Below are positions 21,373 to 33,499 of a DNA stretch of 64,000 nucleotides, piece by piece; the stretch's first letter is position 1, and each line of letters begins with the position of its first letter. Position numbers and translations under genes: made by a program. The notes under the pieces are model-generated. The model did not search any database, was not told the DNA's origin, and worked only from the letters and a program-made list of their open reading frames with translations. This stretch comes from Trichobilharzia regenti (lineage: Eukaryota > Platyhelminthes > Trematoda > Strigeidida > Schistosomatidae): assembly GCA_944472135.2 (NCBI GenBank), contig OX235263.1, forward strand, positions 13,251,517 to 13,315,516. The letters are read 5' to 3'.

Positions 21373-21699
21373 TTGATTTGTATGCAATACCAAATTACAG
21401 ACGCCATGTAAATATAAAGTGGCGTCATCCTGGAGAAAAAGGATGCACTAGATGCGGAACTCCCCCGGCCGGAACAAGCTAGATTTAGGCAAATCAAATC
21501 ATTTACCTAACAAGTAGTAATTCCTTACATCATTATTGAACACAGCATAGAATGGTGGTCAAATCTCTGTCCAGACTTCATTGAATTTGAAAATAACTTC
21601 AACAGTACCTACCGCAAAATTATTCGGAGACTACTTCAACGCTACAATCATTATTCTTCCCTAAGCTTCCGAGTGGAACATTAGGCTTCAGTAAAACAT

Positions 21700-22010
21700 T
21701 TGCCGCTTTGTTCAACTTTCTGCCTTCCTCTTCATCTGATTAGCCCCACGACTGACCATAATGTCTCATATCCACCAACTCTCACGATCTCCTCCATGTC
21801 ATCCTCGCACCAAAGACCCACTCATCGCTTCCCATTCGGATTCCACGAGGGATAGATAGCGTGTATTGAGCGCGATATCATTCGACGGTCTCCCCAACAT
21901 ATGCCCACTAGACGTCCATTTTCTATCATATATTTTTTGAACAAATAGCTCTTGGTTGGTTTACTGGAAATCATTTTCTCGATACTCAGTGCAACTTTCT
22001 GACCCATTCA
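21700..22010 (-). pseudogene. RTE-2 3' coding end
   Basis: The minus strand reads MGQKVALSIEKMISSKPTKS, CWGDRRMISRSIHAIYPSWN and then a decayed continuation. The 'PSWNPxGKR' words are typical for the end of RTE-type proteins. No catalytic part is present. Confidence 0.5.
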
Positions 22011-22619
22011 GAAGAAATGACTTGACATCTGTGTTGAAAGTCGGAATCTTTTTCTCTAGGCTGAATTAGTGCAGAAAATTTACAGACTGGTTTCAAGCTG
22101 ATGAAAGCGTATCTTGCCTTCCCGTTTCTGACTTAAAATAAAATTCTTATCCATTCCGACTGCCTATGATTGAAATCGTGCTTCTTATCCGGATAAGTGA
22201 AAGGAGTAACTTTATGCTGTAAGTCTCCGAATTTGTGTGACACTTGACATAAATCATCTCAGAAATCCAAGTCTTCTAAAGCCTTCTCATCGGTTCAGCG
22301 TGTTCCCAGCTTCTCACTCCTCACACTCATTCCTCTGGATGATCCAGTCCACCATATTCAAGAATATCATCGGTGATAATAGACAGTTCAGTATTCCACT
22401 TATATTCACTTCAAACGCCTCTGTAGGTTTTACATTGTGGACCACCTGATGCTATAGCCTGCCCCAAATATTTATAAATCTCGTTCAGTAACTGTGTGAT
22501 AACTACACTTGTCAGGTAATCCACAACGGAAAACTTAGAGGAGCGTATGGAGTGTGAACGTCAGTAAGACAAAGCTGCCTACCTCTACTACAAATGATGA
22601 TATTCCAAATTGTGGTTGA
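22011..22619. other. No gene recognised
   Basis: Possibly the decayed 5' part of the RTE-2 copy that follows. Only short frames are seen. Confidence 0.35.
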
Positions 22620-23905
22620 CTGGATTATGAGTCAGACTATGACTGGAAAAGAAGACTCCAGAAGATCTGGAGTTCGCAGATGATATCTGTCTGAAGTCAC
22701 ATAAACTCTAGAGATTACAGGTGAAAACCAACAGGTCGGCAGAAGATGGAGGTGGTAATGATAGAATTCCAAGACAACACACTGAAGATGTAAATTCTGA
22801 AGATAACCAAACGACAGCAATAAAAAGCACTAATCACTCTACCAACGAAATAAATTTGAAAGAGGTCACTTCCTTCACTTATCTGGCCAGGAAGCATCGT
22901 ATCAGCTACAGGCGACAGCACGGATAAGGATATAGAAACTGGAATCAAACAGGCAAGACAGACCCTCATCTCTCTGAAATCAATGTGGAAGTCTTCTGCA
23001 CTCCACAGCATAAACAGTAAATATCTGGTATCTAACATCAACGTTAAGTCGATTCTTTCATATAGGTCAGAAAAAATGGTGCATGCATCACGAAAATTCA
23101 CTTCAAGTGTTGAACTGTAGGGGTTTTATTGGTTACAGGATTTCATCACGAGCTGACATTAGTAAGAGAACTATTGGAAAACCAGCTGCGAGTACCAGAC
23201 AGTTGTTTCGTCCTAGTTTGTGACTCTTCATCATTACGCACCCACCAATAGGGTTCGGACCCTGGACCTTCTGGTCACAAGGTGAGCTCGTGTGTCATTA
23301 AGCCACTGGAACCGATCCAACCCCCATGAATTCTAACTTTTGCCAATTCACGACATAGCGCGAAAAAGTTAGAATTCACGGGCGGTTGGATCGGGTTCCA
23401 GTGGCTTAATGATATACGAGCTCACCTTGTAACCAGAAGGTCCTGGGTTCGAACCCCAGTGGGTGCGTACTGATGAAGAGTAACAAACTAGAATGAAATG
23501 GATGTCCAGTACTTCCAGGTTTTTCAATGGTTCTCTAACTAATGTCAGCTCATGATAAAATATATTTCCACAAGAGAATATTAGCGTGTAGAAACTCGGG
23601 GAACGAACCAATCAACAATCTACTGCTCAGTGAATACGCATAAGAAAATGGAGACGAATTGGACACACACTGAGCAGACGGCTGAATGACATCACACGCT
23701 AACCCCAGGCCATCGCTCTAGTGGTAGCCTAATGAAGAATGACAAGTTGGGCGTGAATCCGACAGTGACATGAAGTAGGCCATATCAGTATGAGATGAGA
23801 GACTATGAGCAACGGTGGGGCCAGCTTATGAGGACCGCAGAGAACCTGAACAAAGTGAAGACGTGCTGTTTAAGCCCTAAGTTTCACTCAAAACCCATAG
23901 AAACA
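22620..23905 (+). pseudogene. RTE-2 reverse transcriptase end, split by a SINE-C fold-back
   Basis: The first part (about 22620-23098) has LEVT-like words and a thumb region (ACAGGCAAGACAGACCCTC ... AAATCAATGTGGAAG) in several frames. The second (about 23625-23905) resumes with KWRRIGHTLSRRLNDITR, the 3' end of the element. Between them lies the fold-back at 23105-23560. The coding frame is broken many times. Confidence 0.6.
23105..23560. repeat. SINE-C fold-back pair
   Basis: A minus copy (23105-23358) and a plus copy (about 23364-23560) meet head to head with only a few bases between. Both contain AGTTAGAATTCA(C/T)GGG near the centre, the tRNA-like part, the hammerhead region and TTCTCTAACTAATGTCAGCTC. 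The arms could form a hairpin of roughly 190 bp. Confidence 0.85.
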
Positions 23906-24579
23906 ATAATAATAATAAAACCAAAATGGAGAGCTAGTGGAGTCTGTGTAAATCAAAAGCAACAGAGATAAAATTTTGGTTAAAAAATGATAATAACCAA
24001 TGCTTGTTCAGGAATTGACGTTATAGAGTAAATAAATTAGTTTGTGAGATAAAAATCTGCTCAGTGAACAACATTCAGTTAAGACTCATGTAATTTATCC
24101 AAAAATAGCAGTAATTATAATAACAAAGTACATGGGAGACTGATCACACTCTCTTTCTGCATACACACATCTGTGATTATATCTACTCAACTTTACTGAA
24201 CACAGTATTTAATAACATGCATGAGTTTACAAAATATTATGCTAGAAATAAGCTGAATCGCAGATCGTCTGATGTGATATCTGCCCTCTGCTCTCGTGTG
24301 GACATTTACATCATATTGACTTCACTTTATCTTGATAACCAACATAACATTTAGGCGGTGTGTAGCTGATGCGAATGTTTAAGGGAAAATGGGACAAGTT
24401 AAACTTAAAGCACCACTAACTACCTACCAGCCAAAAAATGACCTTGAATGCACCAATCACGTGAAGGAGGCATTTTTGTATATGGAATAAAGATATTTAT
24501 GAAATAATCGATAAAAACTGTATAAACACGTTACAAAGGATACGTTCCTGTCACATGTGATACATGTAGCTCTCAGTTT
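23906..24579. other. No gene recognised
   Basis: AT-rich sequence, no features placed. Confidence 0.45.
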
Positions 24580-24589
24580 TAGATTAGAG

Positions 24590-24770
24590 TATCAACACAG
24601 TATAATTCCATTATGGGTAAAATTTATTTTGATAAAATTTCATAGTGTTATACAGTAATATTTACTGAACAATAAATTGTATTCGAAACGTGGTCATCAG
24701 CAAGTATTACTGTATAACACTGTGAGACGTTATCAAAATAAATTTTACACACAATGGAATTATACTCCAC
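24590..24770. repeat. Inverted repeat with PLE-like end sequence in the loop
   Basis: Arms 24592-24655 and 24704-24768 match as reverse complements (TAATTCCATTATGGGTAAAAT against ATTTTACACACAATGGAATTA, and GTGTTATACAGTAAT against ATTACTGTATAACAC). The 48-bp loop has AACAATAAATTGTATTCGAAA, very like the PLE-B 3' end at 8893-8913. Confidence 0.75.
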
Positions 24771-24964
24771 CACAGTGCACAAGTTCTAATCCTATATCAA
24801 CAGAGTAACTTAACTACATTCTATGCATGAAATTATTTAGGTCTTCTAACCCTAACAATAACACTATTCTTTCCTGAACCTAAATCTAACGTTAAAATAT
24901 CCCTTAACTAACTGTAATCTAACTCGAACCATCCCTAATGTCTCCTTTATCAGGTTAACCTAAC

Positions 24965-25068
24965 CCTAAATTTAATTGAATTTTAGATTTTCCCATCGAT
25001 TGATTGGACTAAAGTGCTCCGTCTCAGGTTGACATGTCGGTGCAGATGCTTCGACGATGTCTGGGCAT
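24965..25068 (+). repeat. Direct copy of the palindrome's central segment
   Basis: TTTTCCCATCGATTGATTGG, TCAGGTTGACATGTCGG and GATGTCTGGGCAT repeat in the same direction at 25303-25393. This shows that the loop and one arm end of the adjacent palindrome were duplicated too. Confidence 0.8.
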
Positions 25069-25069
25069 T

Positions 25070-25635
25070 TAATTAGAATTTAATTGGTGGATAGTGACTA
25101 GCAGTAGAATCCAGTATGTGCGTTTCGTCCTATTTGGAACTCGTCACTGGATGTACCTACATTTCCCAGTGAGTGACAATGCTCCCTTCGAGGACGGAAC
25201 TCAGTGCTCATAGTTTCACACGCCAAAGCGTTATCCACTAGACCACTTGGGTCATGACAGCCACCTCATGTTCAACGGGTCATGTTAATTTAATTGGATT
25301 TTAGTTTTTCCCGTCGATTGATTAGATCGAAACTCTCGGTCTCAGGTTGACATGTCGGCTTCTTGTGCAGCTGCTTCGATGACGTCTGGGCATCAATCGA
25401 CGGGAAAATCTGAAATTAAATTAAATTAACATGACCCGTAGCACAAGAGGTGGTTCTCGTGGCCCAAGTGGTCTAGTGGATGACGCTTTGGCGTTTGAAA
25501 CTATGAACACTGGGTTCGAGCCTCGGTGGGAACATTATCACTCACTGTGAAATGCAGGCACATCCAGCTGACGAGTCTCAAATAGGACGGAATGCGCATG
25601 CTGGATTCCAATGCTAGTCACCATCCACCAATTAA
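25070..25635. repeat. Sm-alpha palindrome: two inverted units
   Basis: Left arm (about 25075-25320, minus unit) and right arm (about 25392-25635, plus unit) match over nearly 245 bp around a loop of about 70 bp. Each arm holds a tRNA-like promoter (CCAAGTGGTCTAGTGGAT as A box) and a hammerhead-like tail. Right unit: CTGACGA at 25568-25574 and stem-loop GTCT...GGAC, but GGAA for GAAA. Left unit: GAAA is intact, but the first C of CTGACGA is lost. Confidence 0.9.
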
Positions 25636-26749
25636 ACCCTAAATTGTCTTTGGCTTGAAGCGTAAATTAATCCTTCCCGAACCCTAAGCTGAAACTTGTC
25701 AGATATCCTATTTAATAAAATAACACCTCGATGAGCATATTTTTTTGATGATGACAAAATTATTTGCCAAGTCTCACTGACATGCTCATTGATCGTTTCA
25801 AGGTCACTGATGCGATCGCACGCCATTGGTAGTTAGTGGTGCTCAGAATTTAACTTGGCCGTAGAATGAAAACATAAATATACTGCCACTTTCAGTCTGT
25901 TTTACTCTGATGAAATGTACACGTGGAATGTAAATTATGAGATAGATTCTATCTAGTCAGGTTTATCTTCAGAGAAGTGGCGCAGAGCAATAAAACTGAA
26001 TATGAATCTGAGTCTGCTTTCAACAGATGAAGTCTTACTTCTCAAGTATTGAATTCCAGAGGATTACACTGATTAATCAAGAACCGATATTCGTTGCAGA
26101 ATCAGTGAAAACCACGGAACACGAGACAAATGTCTTTTCTTCAGTGGTATGCCTCCATGGTGAAATTGATTCTACAAAACGCAACAAGTTTTTAAAATCA
26201 GTTTGATGCCTATTTGTAACTGAATACGGGTTCAGCTTACTAAAATTCCAGTGAGATCCACGATGACAGGATCAAGAAAGGATATTTTAATCAGTATTAA
26301 GTACTACTTAGCATGGTCTTCAGGTCTACTGATATCCGTTACTAAGAGATTTCTTTGATCTTGAAAATGCTCATATTCATTTAGAAAACTAATTGCAAAA
26401 TCACTAACTTTATAAATAGGATAAGAGTGATTACTTGATAACCTAAATCCTTTTTTATTCCTTTTTCTATTTCCAGTAGGCTTGATGCATTTTGATGTTT
26501 CAGAGGTGGTGGCTTCGTTTTTACAAGGCGATACTTCTAGCCTGACGCATTCCACGATTAAACCACCGAATCAATGACCCGAATAATCTTTACGAATTAA
26601 TTTTTCTTGAAATTTGCTTAAAATCTATAGATAATGTGTATAGTATGATTACCAAGCTAAGGAATATGAGACTGCCAGCTCGCGATCCCCTAACACTTGG
26701 CTGTTGACATCTAACAACATAAGTTTGGATCGCCTATACCAGAACTAAT
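25636..26749. other. No gene firmly recognised
   Basis: Two minus-strand frames are seen. One, 25632-25826, has DRISDLETINEHVSETWQII. The other, 26304-26555, is 83 codons with RKRNKKGFRLSSNHSYPIYK. Neither matches a family that I know. Either could be a decayed element or an exon. Confidence 0.25.
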
Positions 26750-27560
26750 AACGGAAGCCGTTATGTAGAGATTAGAATTAATAGTCCAGGAAATCAACAA
26801 ACACAGACCAAACAACCAACTAGAACAGCAATGACCCAGTGACATACAATCGAAACTGTGGGCAGACATTGTTTGAAAGAATTCAAACACACAGCAACAC
26901 CCCACTGTTGAAGAGACTGGAAGAGAAATATATGTTAAATGTCTTCAAGAAAAATGAGTACCCACATACAATATCACCAACATATTTTGATGTCGTTGTG
27001 TTCTCTGAGTTGGATAGTTTATCTGCGAAGATTTCATTGTCCTACTAGGCAACATCTTCAGCTCTACCATATATAAAGGACATCTCAGAAATCACTGCAA
27101 AACTTTTCACACCATTAGGAATTGATATCGCACACAAATCAACAAAATGACTTCAGTCAACTAGATGCCACCCAAAAGACACAACAGAGAAAGAAGATAA
27201 AACCAACATCATTTACAAAATAAATTGCAACAACTGCGAATAACAGTATATCGGTCAAAATGGATGTCCCCTTCCTCTTCGTATCCATGATCATAAGCCA
27301 GCCGTCAAAAGACATGATATCCACTGCTTCATACCACTGTAAACAGACAACTACAGACATCAATTCGATATTGGGCAGAGGAAACACCAAGAATGCCAGA
27401 GAACTTTCAGAAGCCTGGTATTCCTTTGAATCAGCAATTAATAGATGCATTGACGGAGATAAGATTTTCCAATCGATAAGAAGGGAATCTTACACACATA
27501 GGATGAAACTTTAGGTCAAGTTAACAATCAGTTCCAATGCAAGTAGCCTAGAAGATGTGG
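26750..27560 (+). pseudogene. PLE-C copy 1
   Basis: Decayed reverse transcriptase N-terminal words (about 26750-26940) are followed by the family repeat GTGTTCTCTGAGTTGGAT...AGGCAACATCTTCA. The endonuclease comes next, with TNIIYKINCNNCE (about 27208) and QYIGQNGCPLPLRIHDHKPA (about 27245). YIG is intact, but stops interrupt the frame. A decayed C-terminus ends near 27510. Confidence 0.65.
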
Positions 27561-27639
27561 AATTACACAAAAATAAACAATAACGTTCAAGGACGCCAGG
27601 AGAGATGATTAATAAACTCATGGAGGAATCTAAGAGCTC

Positions 27640-28250
27640 AATTCTACGTGTTAAATTGTGCGCTGAAGATGTTTCCTAGTAGGGCACAATGAAGGCTTCG
27701 CAAATTAACTATCCAGCTAGCTCAGAGAACACAACTACATCAAAATCATCCACCTGAGCTACAAATCTTCTTCATTATGTCACCGAAATATATTTAAACT
27801 CAGATGGAAACACTAACAAGAAAAGAACCTCAAAAACCAGAAGACAAAAGTTGATCTACCATACATAAAGAATATTTCCGTGAAATAACGGCTGGAACAC
27901 TAAAACATGTGAGACAGACATAGCACGCAAGTCAACACAATCAATACATTCAACATTGTGCAGACTGAAGGACCCAAAAGCAAGTGAAAATAAGATCAAT
28001 ACTATATACAAAATAAATTGCATGAACTGTGATAAACACTACATTACCCAAAATAAGCTTCCTCTACGAATCTGAATCAAAGAACATAAATTAACGGTGA
28101 AAAGACACGATATCTATTCTTCAATATCAATCCATGTAGACAACCTCAGAAACCAACTTATTTAGGAGAATGTAGAGATTGTTAGCAGAGGAAACACCGG
28201 GAAAATGCCAGGTAATTTCTAGAAACCTGGTACTCAGGTTGACTGGTGAT
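27640..28250 (+). pseudogene. PLE-C copy 2
   Basis: It opens with an inverted family repeat (27654-27745), then linker words (DIARKSTQS) and TIYKINCMNCDKHYITQNKL, a GIY-YIG core with ITQ for IGQ, and KEHKLTVKRHDI. A further inverted repeat piece is at 28455-28520. It lies in the same direction as copy 1, so the copies are in partial tandem. Confidence 0.6.
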
Positions 28251-28527
28251 TAACAAACACATTACTGTAAATCGAATTCACTAAGGAATACATCACCTGA
28301 GAAGAAAGTTTAAATTCTGAGTCAATAAAAATAATCAATATGAACTGACAACCAATCACAACAGCGGTTGCCAGGGGATACAATTTTATATTCGATGGTG
28401 AATTCAAAATAACTTCACTATATATATTAAAGCCTGTGCTGCAGCGATGTCGTCTGTAAAGACGATGAAAGCTTGTCAATTAAATTACCTACCTCAGAGA
28501 ACACAAACAAATCAAGATTAATTTTCA

Positions 28528-28910
28528 ATTATTGGATTTGTAGGGATTTTGTTTGATTGCATGGAGGATTTCATTATGAACTAGGAAGCCGTAACCATTA
28601 GAGTACAGCGGGTTGAAGGTTAGGCAGTAACTCATCGAAGAAGACATTGCGAAGTGGTCGCGCTATGTCATGAATTGGCAGAAGTTAGAATTCATGGACT
28701 GGCGACTCGATCGGGTCCCACCCGGTGGCTTAATGGTCTTCGAGCTCGTTCGCCTTGTGACCAGAAGGTCCTGGGTTAGGACCTCCTATGTTGGGTGCGT
28801 ACTTCTGGGGAGTCCCAAACTAGGACGAAACAGCCGCCCAGTACCCTCAGGTTTTCCAGTGGTTCTCTGACTGATATCGGTTCATGATGAAATCCTTCAT
28901 CCAATCAAAT
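28528..28910. repeat. SINE-C fold-back pair, unequal
   Basis: A short minus arm with only the tail (28528-28578, GGATTTGTAGGGATTTTG) meets a plus copy (28582-28905) that has the head AGCCGTAACCATTAGAG, tRNA-like part and hammerhead region (TCTGGGG ... GGACGAAAC). Confidence 0.8.
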
Positions 28911-29389
28911 CAAGATTAGTAGCAATAATGGAAAGAGACGTATTTTCTTACTACCCGAATAGACACATAGTGGACAGATAGAAAAACAACGGCGAATGAT
29001 CTGTAATGAATTCTAGTCAAGTTGATGGATCAGCTAATTACATCACTAAGCACACAGATAGTTAAACAAATATTTAACTCAGCAGAATAAAGAAAATAAC
29101 CAGACATTGTTACATTTCTTTTCATCTAATGGGATTAGTCTTAAAATGAAACAGACTGATTACGTAATTAGTACACTGATGTAATTTATTCGTGAGACTG
29201 AATTCGTTTGCATATTTTCTTCTTAATATGTAAATTTCGACTAACTTATTCACAAGGATGGACATCCGCTTTCCTCGGCACTTTTCTCTGCTACTCCATT
29301 TTGTTCCAGTGAATAAGAAAATTCTGAGAAATGTAGAAAAAGCAATTATTCCTTTCAGTAAGGATTTTCAAAAGTTTAATCATCTACAG
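28911..29389. other. No gene recognised
   Basis: AT-rich sequence without a recognised feature. Confidence 0.45.
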
Positions 29390-29394
29390 ATATT

Positions 29395-29860
29395 AGTTAG
29401 AGGACCACCATTGAAAACCACCTGAGAGTACTGAACAGTCCCAGTTTGGGATTCATTATCAGTACAAACCCACCGGGTTTTGAATGAAATCCCTACATAA
29501 ATAAACTCTTGAAAATTATTCTGATGCTCGCTAGTGACTGGCTACAAGACGAAGTGGGCTGAAGTTCCAGTGAGATGTCATAACCGGTAGTGGGATCCAT
29601 CCGGTTGGTAGTGAGGACGAATACTTGCCAGAGATGGCATTGGCTGGTTCAAGTCATGTTAAAATCACGAAGTGGTATTTAAGTTAAAATTCATGGGTTG
29701 GGCGTGGAGTCGGGTCCCAGTGACTGAATTATCTACGGGCTTTCTTTGTAACCGGAAGGTCCTGGATTAGAAATCCAGTGGGCACGTACTGCCGATGAGT
29801 CCCAAACTAGGACGAAATAGCTGTCCAGTACTCCCTGGTTCTCTAACTGATACCACCTAC
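29395..29860. repeat. SINE-C fold-back pair with tail-to-head junction
   Basis: The minus arm (about 29395-29470) contains the hammerhead region and tail. The plus arm (about 29473-29860) begins with tail sequence (GAAATCCCTACATAAATAAAC, CTTGAAAAT) that passes straight into a head (TGATGCTCGCTAGTGACTGG). CCGATGA and GGACGAAAT remain of the hammerhead core. Confidence 0.8.
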
Positions 29861-30114
29861 ACCTACAGATCAACAATTATGAAGCTACAGTTCAGTTAAA
29901 CACAATACCGATAATACAAACCAGTTATCTAGGCTATAACAAGTGACGCTCCACCCATTGACTGGAAGTGAAGTTATCAAGCCAATGAGCTCCATTGTCA
30001 GAATTCCTTACTAAAAATGCACGAAACTTTTCTTTACAAATTTCGATAATGTATCTTGTTTGAATACAAGCTAACTAGTCCATTCCTTCCTTCTTTATTG
30101 TTGTGACACATGAC

Positions 30115-30410
30115 TACTGAAAGTGGAAGACATGAAGAGGCTGACGGTTTTTGACTATAGTTGAGATTAGTAATAAGGAGGTTAGGTAAAGAGAGATATG
30201 TACTATGCATCCCTAGCTATCTCCTTCTTAATCCAAAGACATTAGGGAACATGAGATAAGGTTGGAAAATAGTTAACGATGACCATATCGAAATATAGCA
30301 TCAAACCATGAAGACTTCCACTGTTGCTCTGAACCATGTGAGGAGGTGTAGACTTCCTTGATTGAAGTTGGTGAAACATGGCACAAATTCACTCAGTCTT
30401 TATGAACTTT
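30115..30410 (+). repeat. RTE-1 fragment, very decayed
   Basis: CTGAAAGTGGAAGACATGAAGAGGCT is nearly the same as the RTE-1 word at about 34505. Other parts cannot be aligned by eye. Confidence 0.4.
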
Positions 30411-30519
30411 CATATCCATATAGTGCTCATTATTCTCCATCTAGAGACTCCTTCTTCAGTAAACTTCTGTGTGAGTGTTATTTTGTGGCGATTTGATTGG
30501 TTTCAAGTTTGAGCAGTAC

Positions 30520-30740
30520 TTGATATCAGTTAGAAAACCATAGAGTACTCAACAGATGTTTCATCCTATCTTAAGACTCTTCAGCACCAGACACCTATAA
30601 CCCCCCAACAGTGATAGAGGCGAGAACCACCAGTTAAAAGAACATCTCGGTGATTGTTTAACCTATGAATTCTTTCTTTCTTTCTTCTGCCAATTCGGGA
30701 TATATAGCGCGATAACAAGCCAACGTCGCTGGTGAGTATT
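30520..30740 (-). repeat. SINE-C copy, degenerate
   Basis: The family words GAGTACT-AACAG, TTTCATCCTA and TAAGACTCTTCAGC (tail and hammerhead) and TCTGCCAATTCGGGATATA, TAGCGCGA (head) can be followed. The tRNA-like part is worn. Confidence 0.55.
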
Positions 30741-30889
30741 TCTCCCTGCATCTATTTCGATCGATGCATTTGGTAACGACTTTTCACCAGAACTTGTAGA
30801 AATTTCATCCTGTAGTCACGCATTAATGAGCAATGAACTAATTATCGGGTATTGGTGTGTATTGCTCGCTTTTTCTCTTTCTAAATTCA

Positions 30890-31065
30890 TGTCGGTGGCA
30901 CAGTGGTTAGGACTGTCACCGACCATGCACATGGTCCGAGGTTCGATCCCCTGCCGACGCACACCTGGTATCTATGGTCGGCCTGCGAAATTTGGGCTAC
31001 CGATATCCATGCTGAAAATTCCATACTTGCACCAAAAATACAGTGTGGAATCAAGCTGTAATCGC
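30890..31065 (+). repeat. SINE-B copy
   Basis: Head GTCGGTGGCACAGTGG, B box GGTTCGATCCC intact, tail to GTGGAATCAAGCTGTAA. It is very close to the copy at 9044. Confidence 0.85.
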
Positions 31066-31654
31066 AAAAATCGCAAATATAAAAAATTTTTGAAGTTTCT
31101 CAATTAGAATTGCTACAGTTGTGCGTGAAGTTCTACTCTGAGAATTCATTTCAGTTTGAATAAACACAAGTCACCAATTTACTTAACTAAAAATGTTATA
31201 CATGTAAAAGAATAACCCAGTAATATACCTTTTCGTTTACACATCGATAGCTTTTCCCGCTTTATAATTCACAGTTGAACAATGACTGACAAGTAAGATA
31301 CATTAAAAACTCTTAATGGGATAGAGCAACACGAAAAAATGTAAGGGACATGAGATAATTTTGATCGATTACTGAACAATCAATACAATCTAATGGAACT
31401 GATTATAATAAAAAAAAATGTTACATAAAGACAAAAGAAAGTGATAGGTCTAAGAAATAGAGAAACAAACCTTTAAGTGAGTTAAGAATGTAACATTAAT
31501 GGCCTGTCAGTCTAAAAACTGTCTTCCCTTTATATTTATGCAAACTAAAACCCACTTCAATGTCCATTAAGGCGGCCTGTTTAAAACTTTCATCAATATT
31601 ATGAAGAGGTGATTTGTAAGGATCAGATATGTATTTACGAGTCTGACCACGGAC
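31066..31654. other. No gene recognised
   Basis: AT-rich sequence, nothing placed. Confidence 0.5.
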
Positions 31655-31975
31655 TGATGTCAGCTGAATAACAACTGAAAACTAGCACTGGAGTACTGAA
31701 CAGCTGTTTCATCCTAGTTTTGGAATCTTCGGCAGTGTTCACCCACTGCCAGGGTTTGAACCCACGACCTTCCGGTTACAAGGGTAGCGAACTCGTATAT
31801 CATTCAGCCACTGGGACCCGATTCAATGGCCAATCCATGAATTCTAACCGTTACCAATTCAAGATGCACTTAGCACGACCAACAACTAATGTCATCATCA
31901 TCATCATCCTCACACTCGACTGGTTGGACCTCACTAGTCAGGACTTCTCACTAAAACACCAGGAAACTCCGTTCG
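31655..31975 (-). repeat. SINE-C copy
   Basis: From the tail GATGTCAGCTGAATAAC through a worn hammerhead region (minus strand GAAGATT ... GGATGAAAC), tRNA-like part (GGGTTTGAACCC) and head, with a CATCATCATCATC expansion. It ends next to the RTE-1 element. Confidence 0.75.
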
Positions 31976-32017
31976 TCAATATATTCCATACAATTTCTCT
32001 TATCCAATTTGTTTCAG

Positions 32018-32560
32018 TCTAATAAACTCTGCATCACGAGGCATTGATGTATGTTGTGTTTCAGAAACACGCATACAAGACCCAAGTGTGGTTATTCACC
32101 TAACCCCACCTGGCCAACAGGTTGAATCTGCAAAATTCACCTTGAGGGTGTCAGGAGATGCCACAGCTAGTTCACGAGGATTAGCTGGCGTAGGGATAGC
32201 TTTGAGTACTAGGGCAGAAAAGACATTGCTTGACTGGATCCCGGTAGATAGCCGAATGTGTGCTGTCCGCCTGAACGGATCAGTAAGAAGGAGAAAGGAC
32301 TGCACTACTCGCCGATGCCTTTTCGTAATCTCCGCCTACGCCCCCACTGACTGCAGTTCAGATGAAACGAAGGATGAGTTCTACCAAAAGCTGTCTAGTT
32401 TGGTGCGAAAGGCTAAACGCTCAGACATAGTCGTTCTAGCTGGTGACTTTAACGCTCAAGTAGGGAAATTGTGTCAATCTGAGAAGGATGTCGGTGGCAC
32501 CTATGGAGTTCCGTGCCAGCGAACCGACAACGGTGACCGTCTCCTACAGTTCGTTCTGAT
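32018..32560 (+). pseudogene. RTE-1 apurinic-type endonuclease
   Basis: SRGIDVCCVSETRIQDPSV supplies the catalytic glutamate region. FVISAYAPTD and IVVLAGDFNAQVG supply the next APE motifs. GTYGVPCQRTDNGDRLLQF is the usual 'N-G-xRL' word. A frameshift near 32560 leads into the next frame, where QIDHIAIS and TDHALVRA complete the domain. It would nick target DNA. Confidence 0.85.
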
Positions 32561-32566
32561 AATCAT

Positions 32567-33499
32567 TTGTTTCTTGTAAGCACTAACTTTAAACACAAGG
32601 AGAGACACTGTTTGACTTGGAGACCCCCTTCATCAAACCAACGCTGGACACAAATAGACCACATAGCAATAAGCTATCGTTGGCGTGGGTCGGTAGGAGA
32701 TTGTCGCTCCTTCTGGAACACGTGCGTAGATACCGACCATGCACTGGTCCGCGCTCGGGTGTGCTTACGACTGAACGGACGTAGGAAACAGCTGGCGGTA
32801 AAACCATCACGTCCCCAGCTCGATCAGGAAACTAAATCCGTATTTGAGGAAGAACTAGCTAAACACATATCTGTGTTCGACAGCTGTGCTCACCCTGAAG
32901 AAGCTTGGAAAAATATCCAGGCAGCCATAGATACAGCTGTAAAAGCTGTGAATAAGGTAAACCCAAAGGTGAGTAAAAACCACTGGATCTCCACCGCCTC
33001 ATCCGAACTGATAGATGCTAGAAGACTTATTCCGGCGAGCTCCGAATTCAATGAGGAGCGAAAGCTGCACAAGAGGAAACTTACGAAAAGTCTCCGCAAG
33101 GACCGTGAACAGTGGTGGGCGACAAAAGCCAAAGAGATGGAGAAAGCTTCGAGGATAGGCAACACCAGGCAACTCTTTAGACTCATCAGGGAAACGGGTG
33201 GGAGAAGACAAATCATTAGTGAGACAATCTCGGAAAAAAATGGCACTATAATTAGCTCCCAGGATAGACGACTGGATCGTTGGAAAGAGCATTATGAGGA
33301 GCAGTTTAATTTGCCCACAGCCACGCTCAACCTTCCGAGCATCCAACACCTCCCTGAATGGGATATAGACACAGGTCCTCCGTCACTAACTGAGGTTACT
33401 AAAGCTGTCACCAATCTGAAACTAGGCAAAGCAGCGGGACCTGATGGAATGACTCCAGAGGTATTTAAGTACGGTGGAGACAGCTTACTGTCTGATTAA
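32567..33499 (+). pseudogene. RTE-1 endonuclease end and reverse transcriptase start
   Basis: A 310-codon frame. It begins with SDNHLFLVSTNFKHKE in part, QIDHIAIS (about residue 25) and TDHALVRARV (about 55), then a connector of about 180 residues with EQWWATKAKEMEKA. It ends with VTNLKLGKAAGPDGMTPEVF (from about 33410), the start of the reverse transcriptase. A TAA at 33497 ends it early. Confidence 0.85.

Noticed and set aside
32890..33349. Two minus-strand frames of about 117 codons
   Set aside because: They mirror the RTE-1 coding strand and have no motif of their own.
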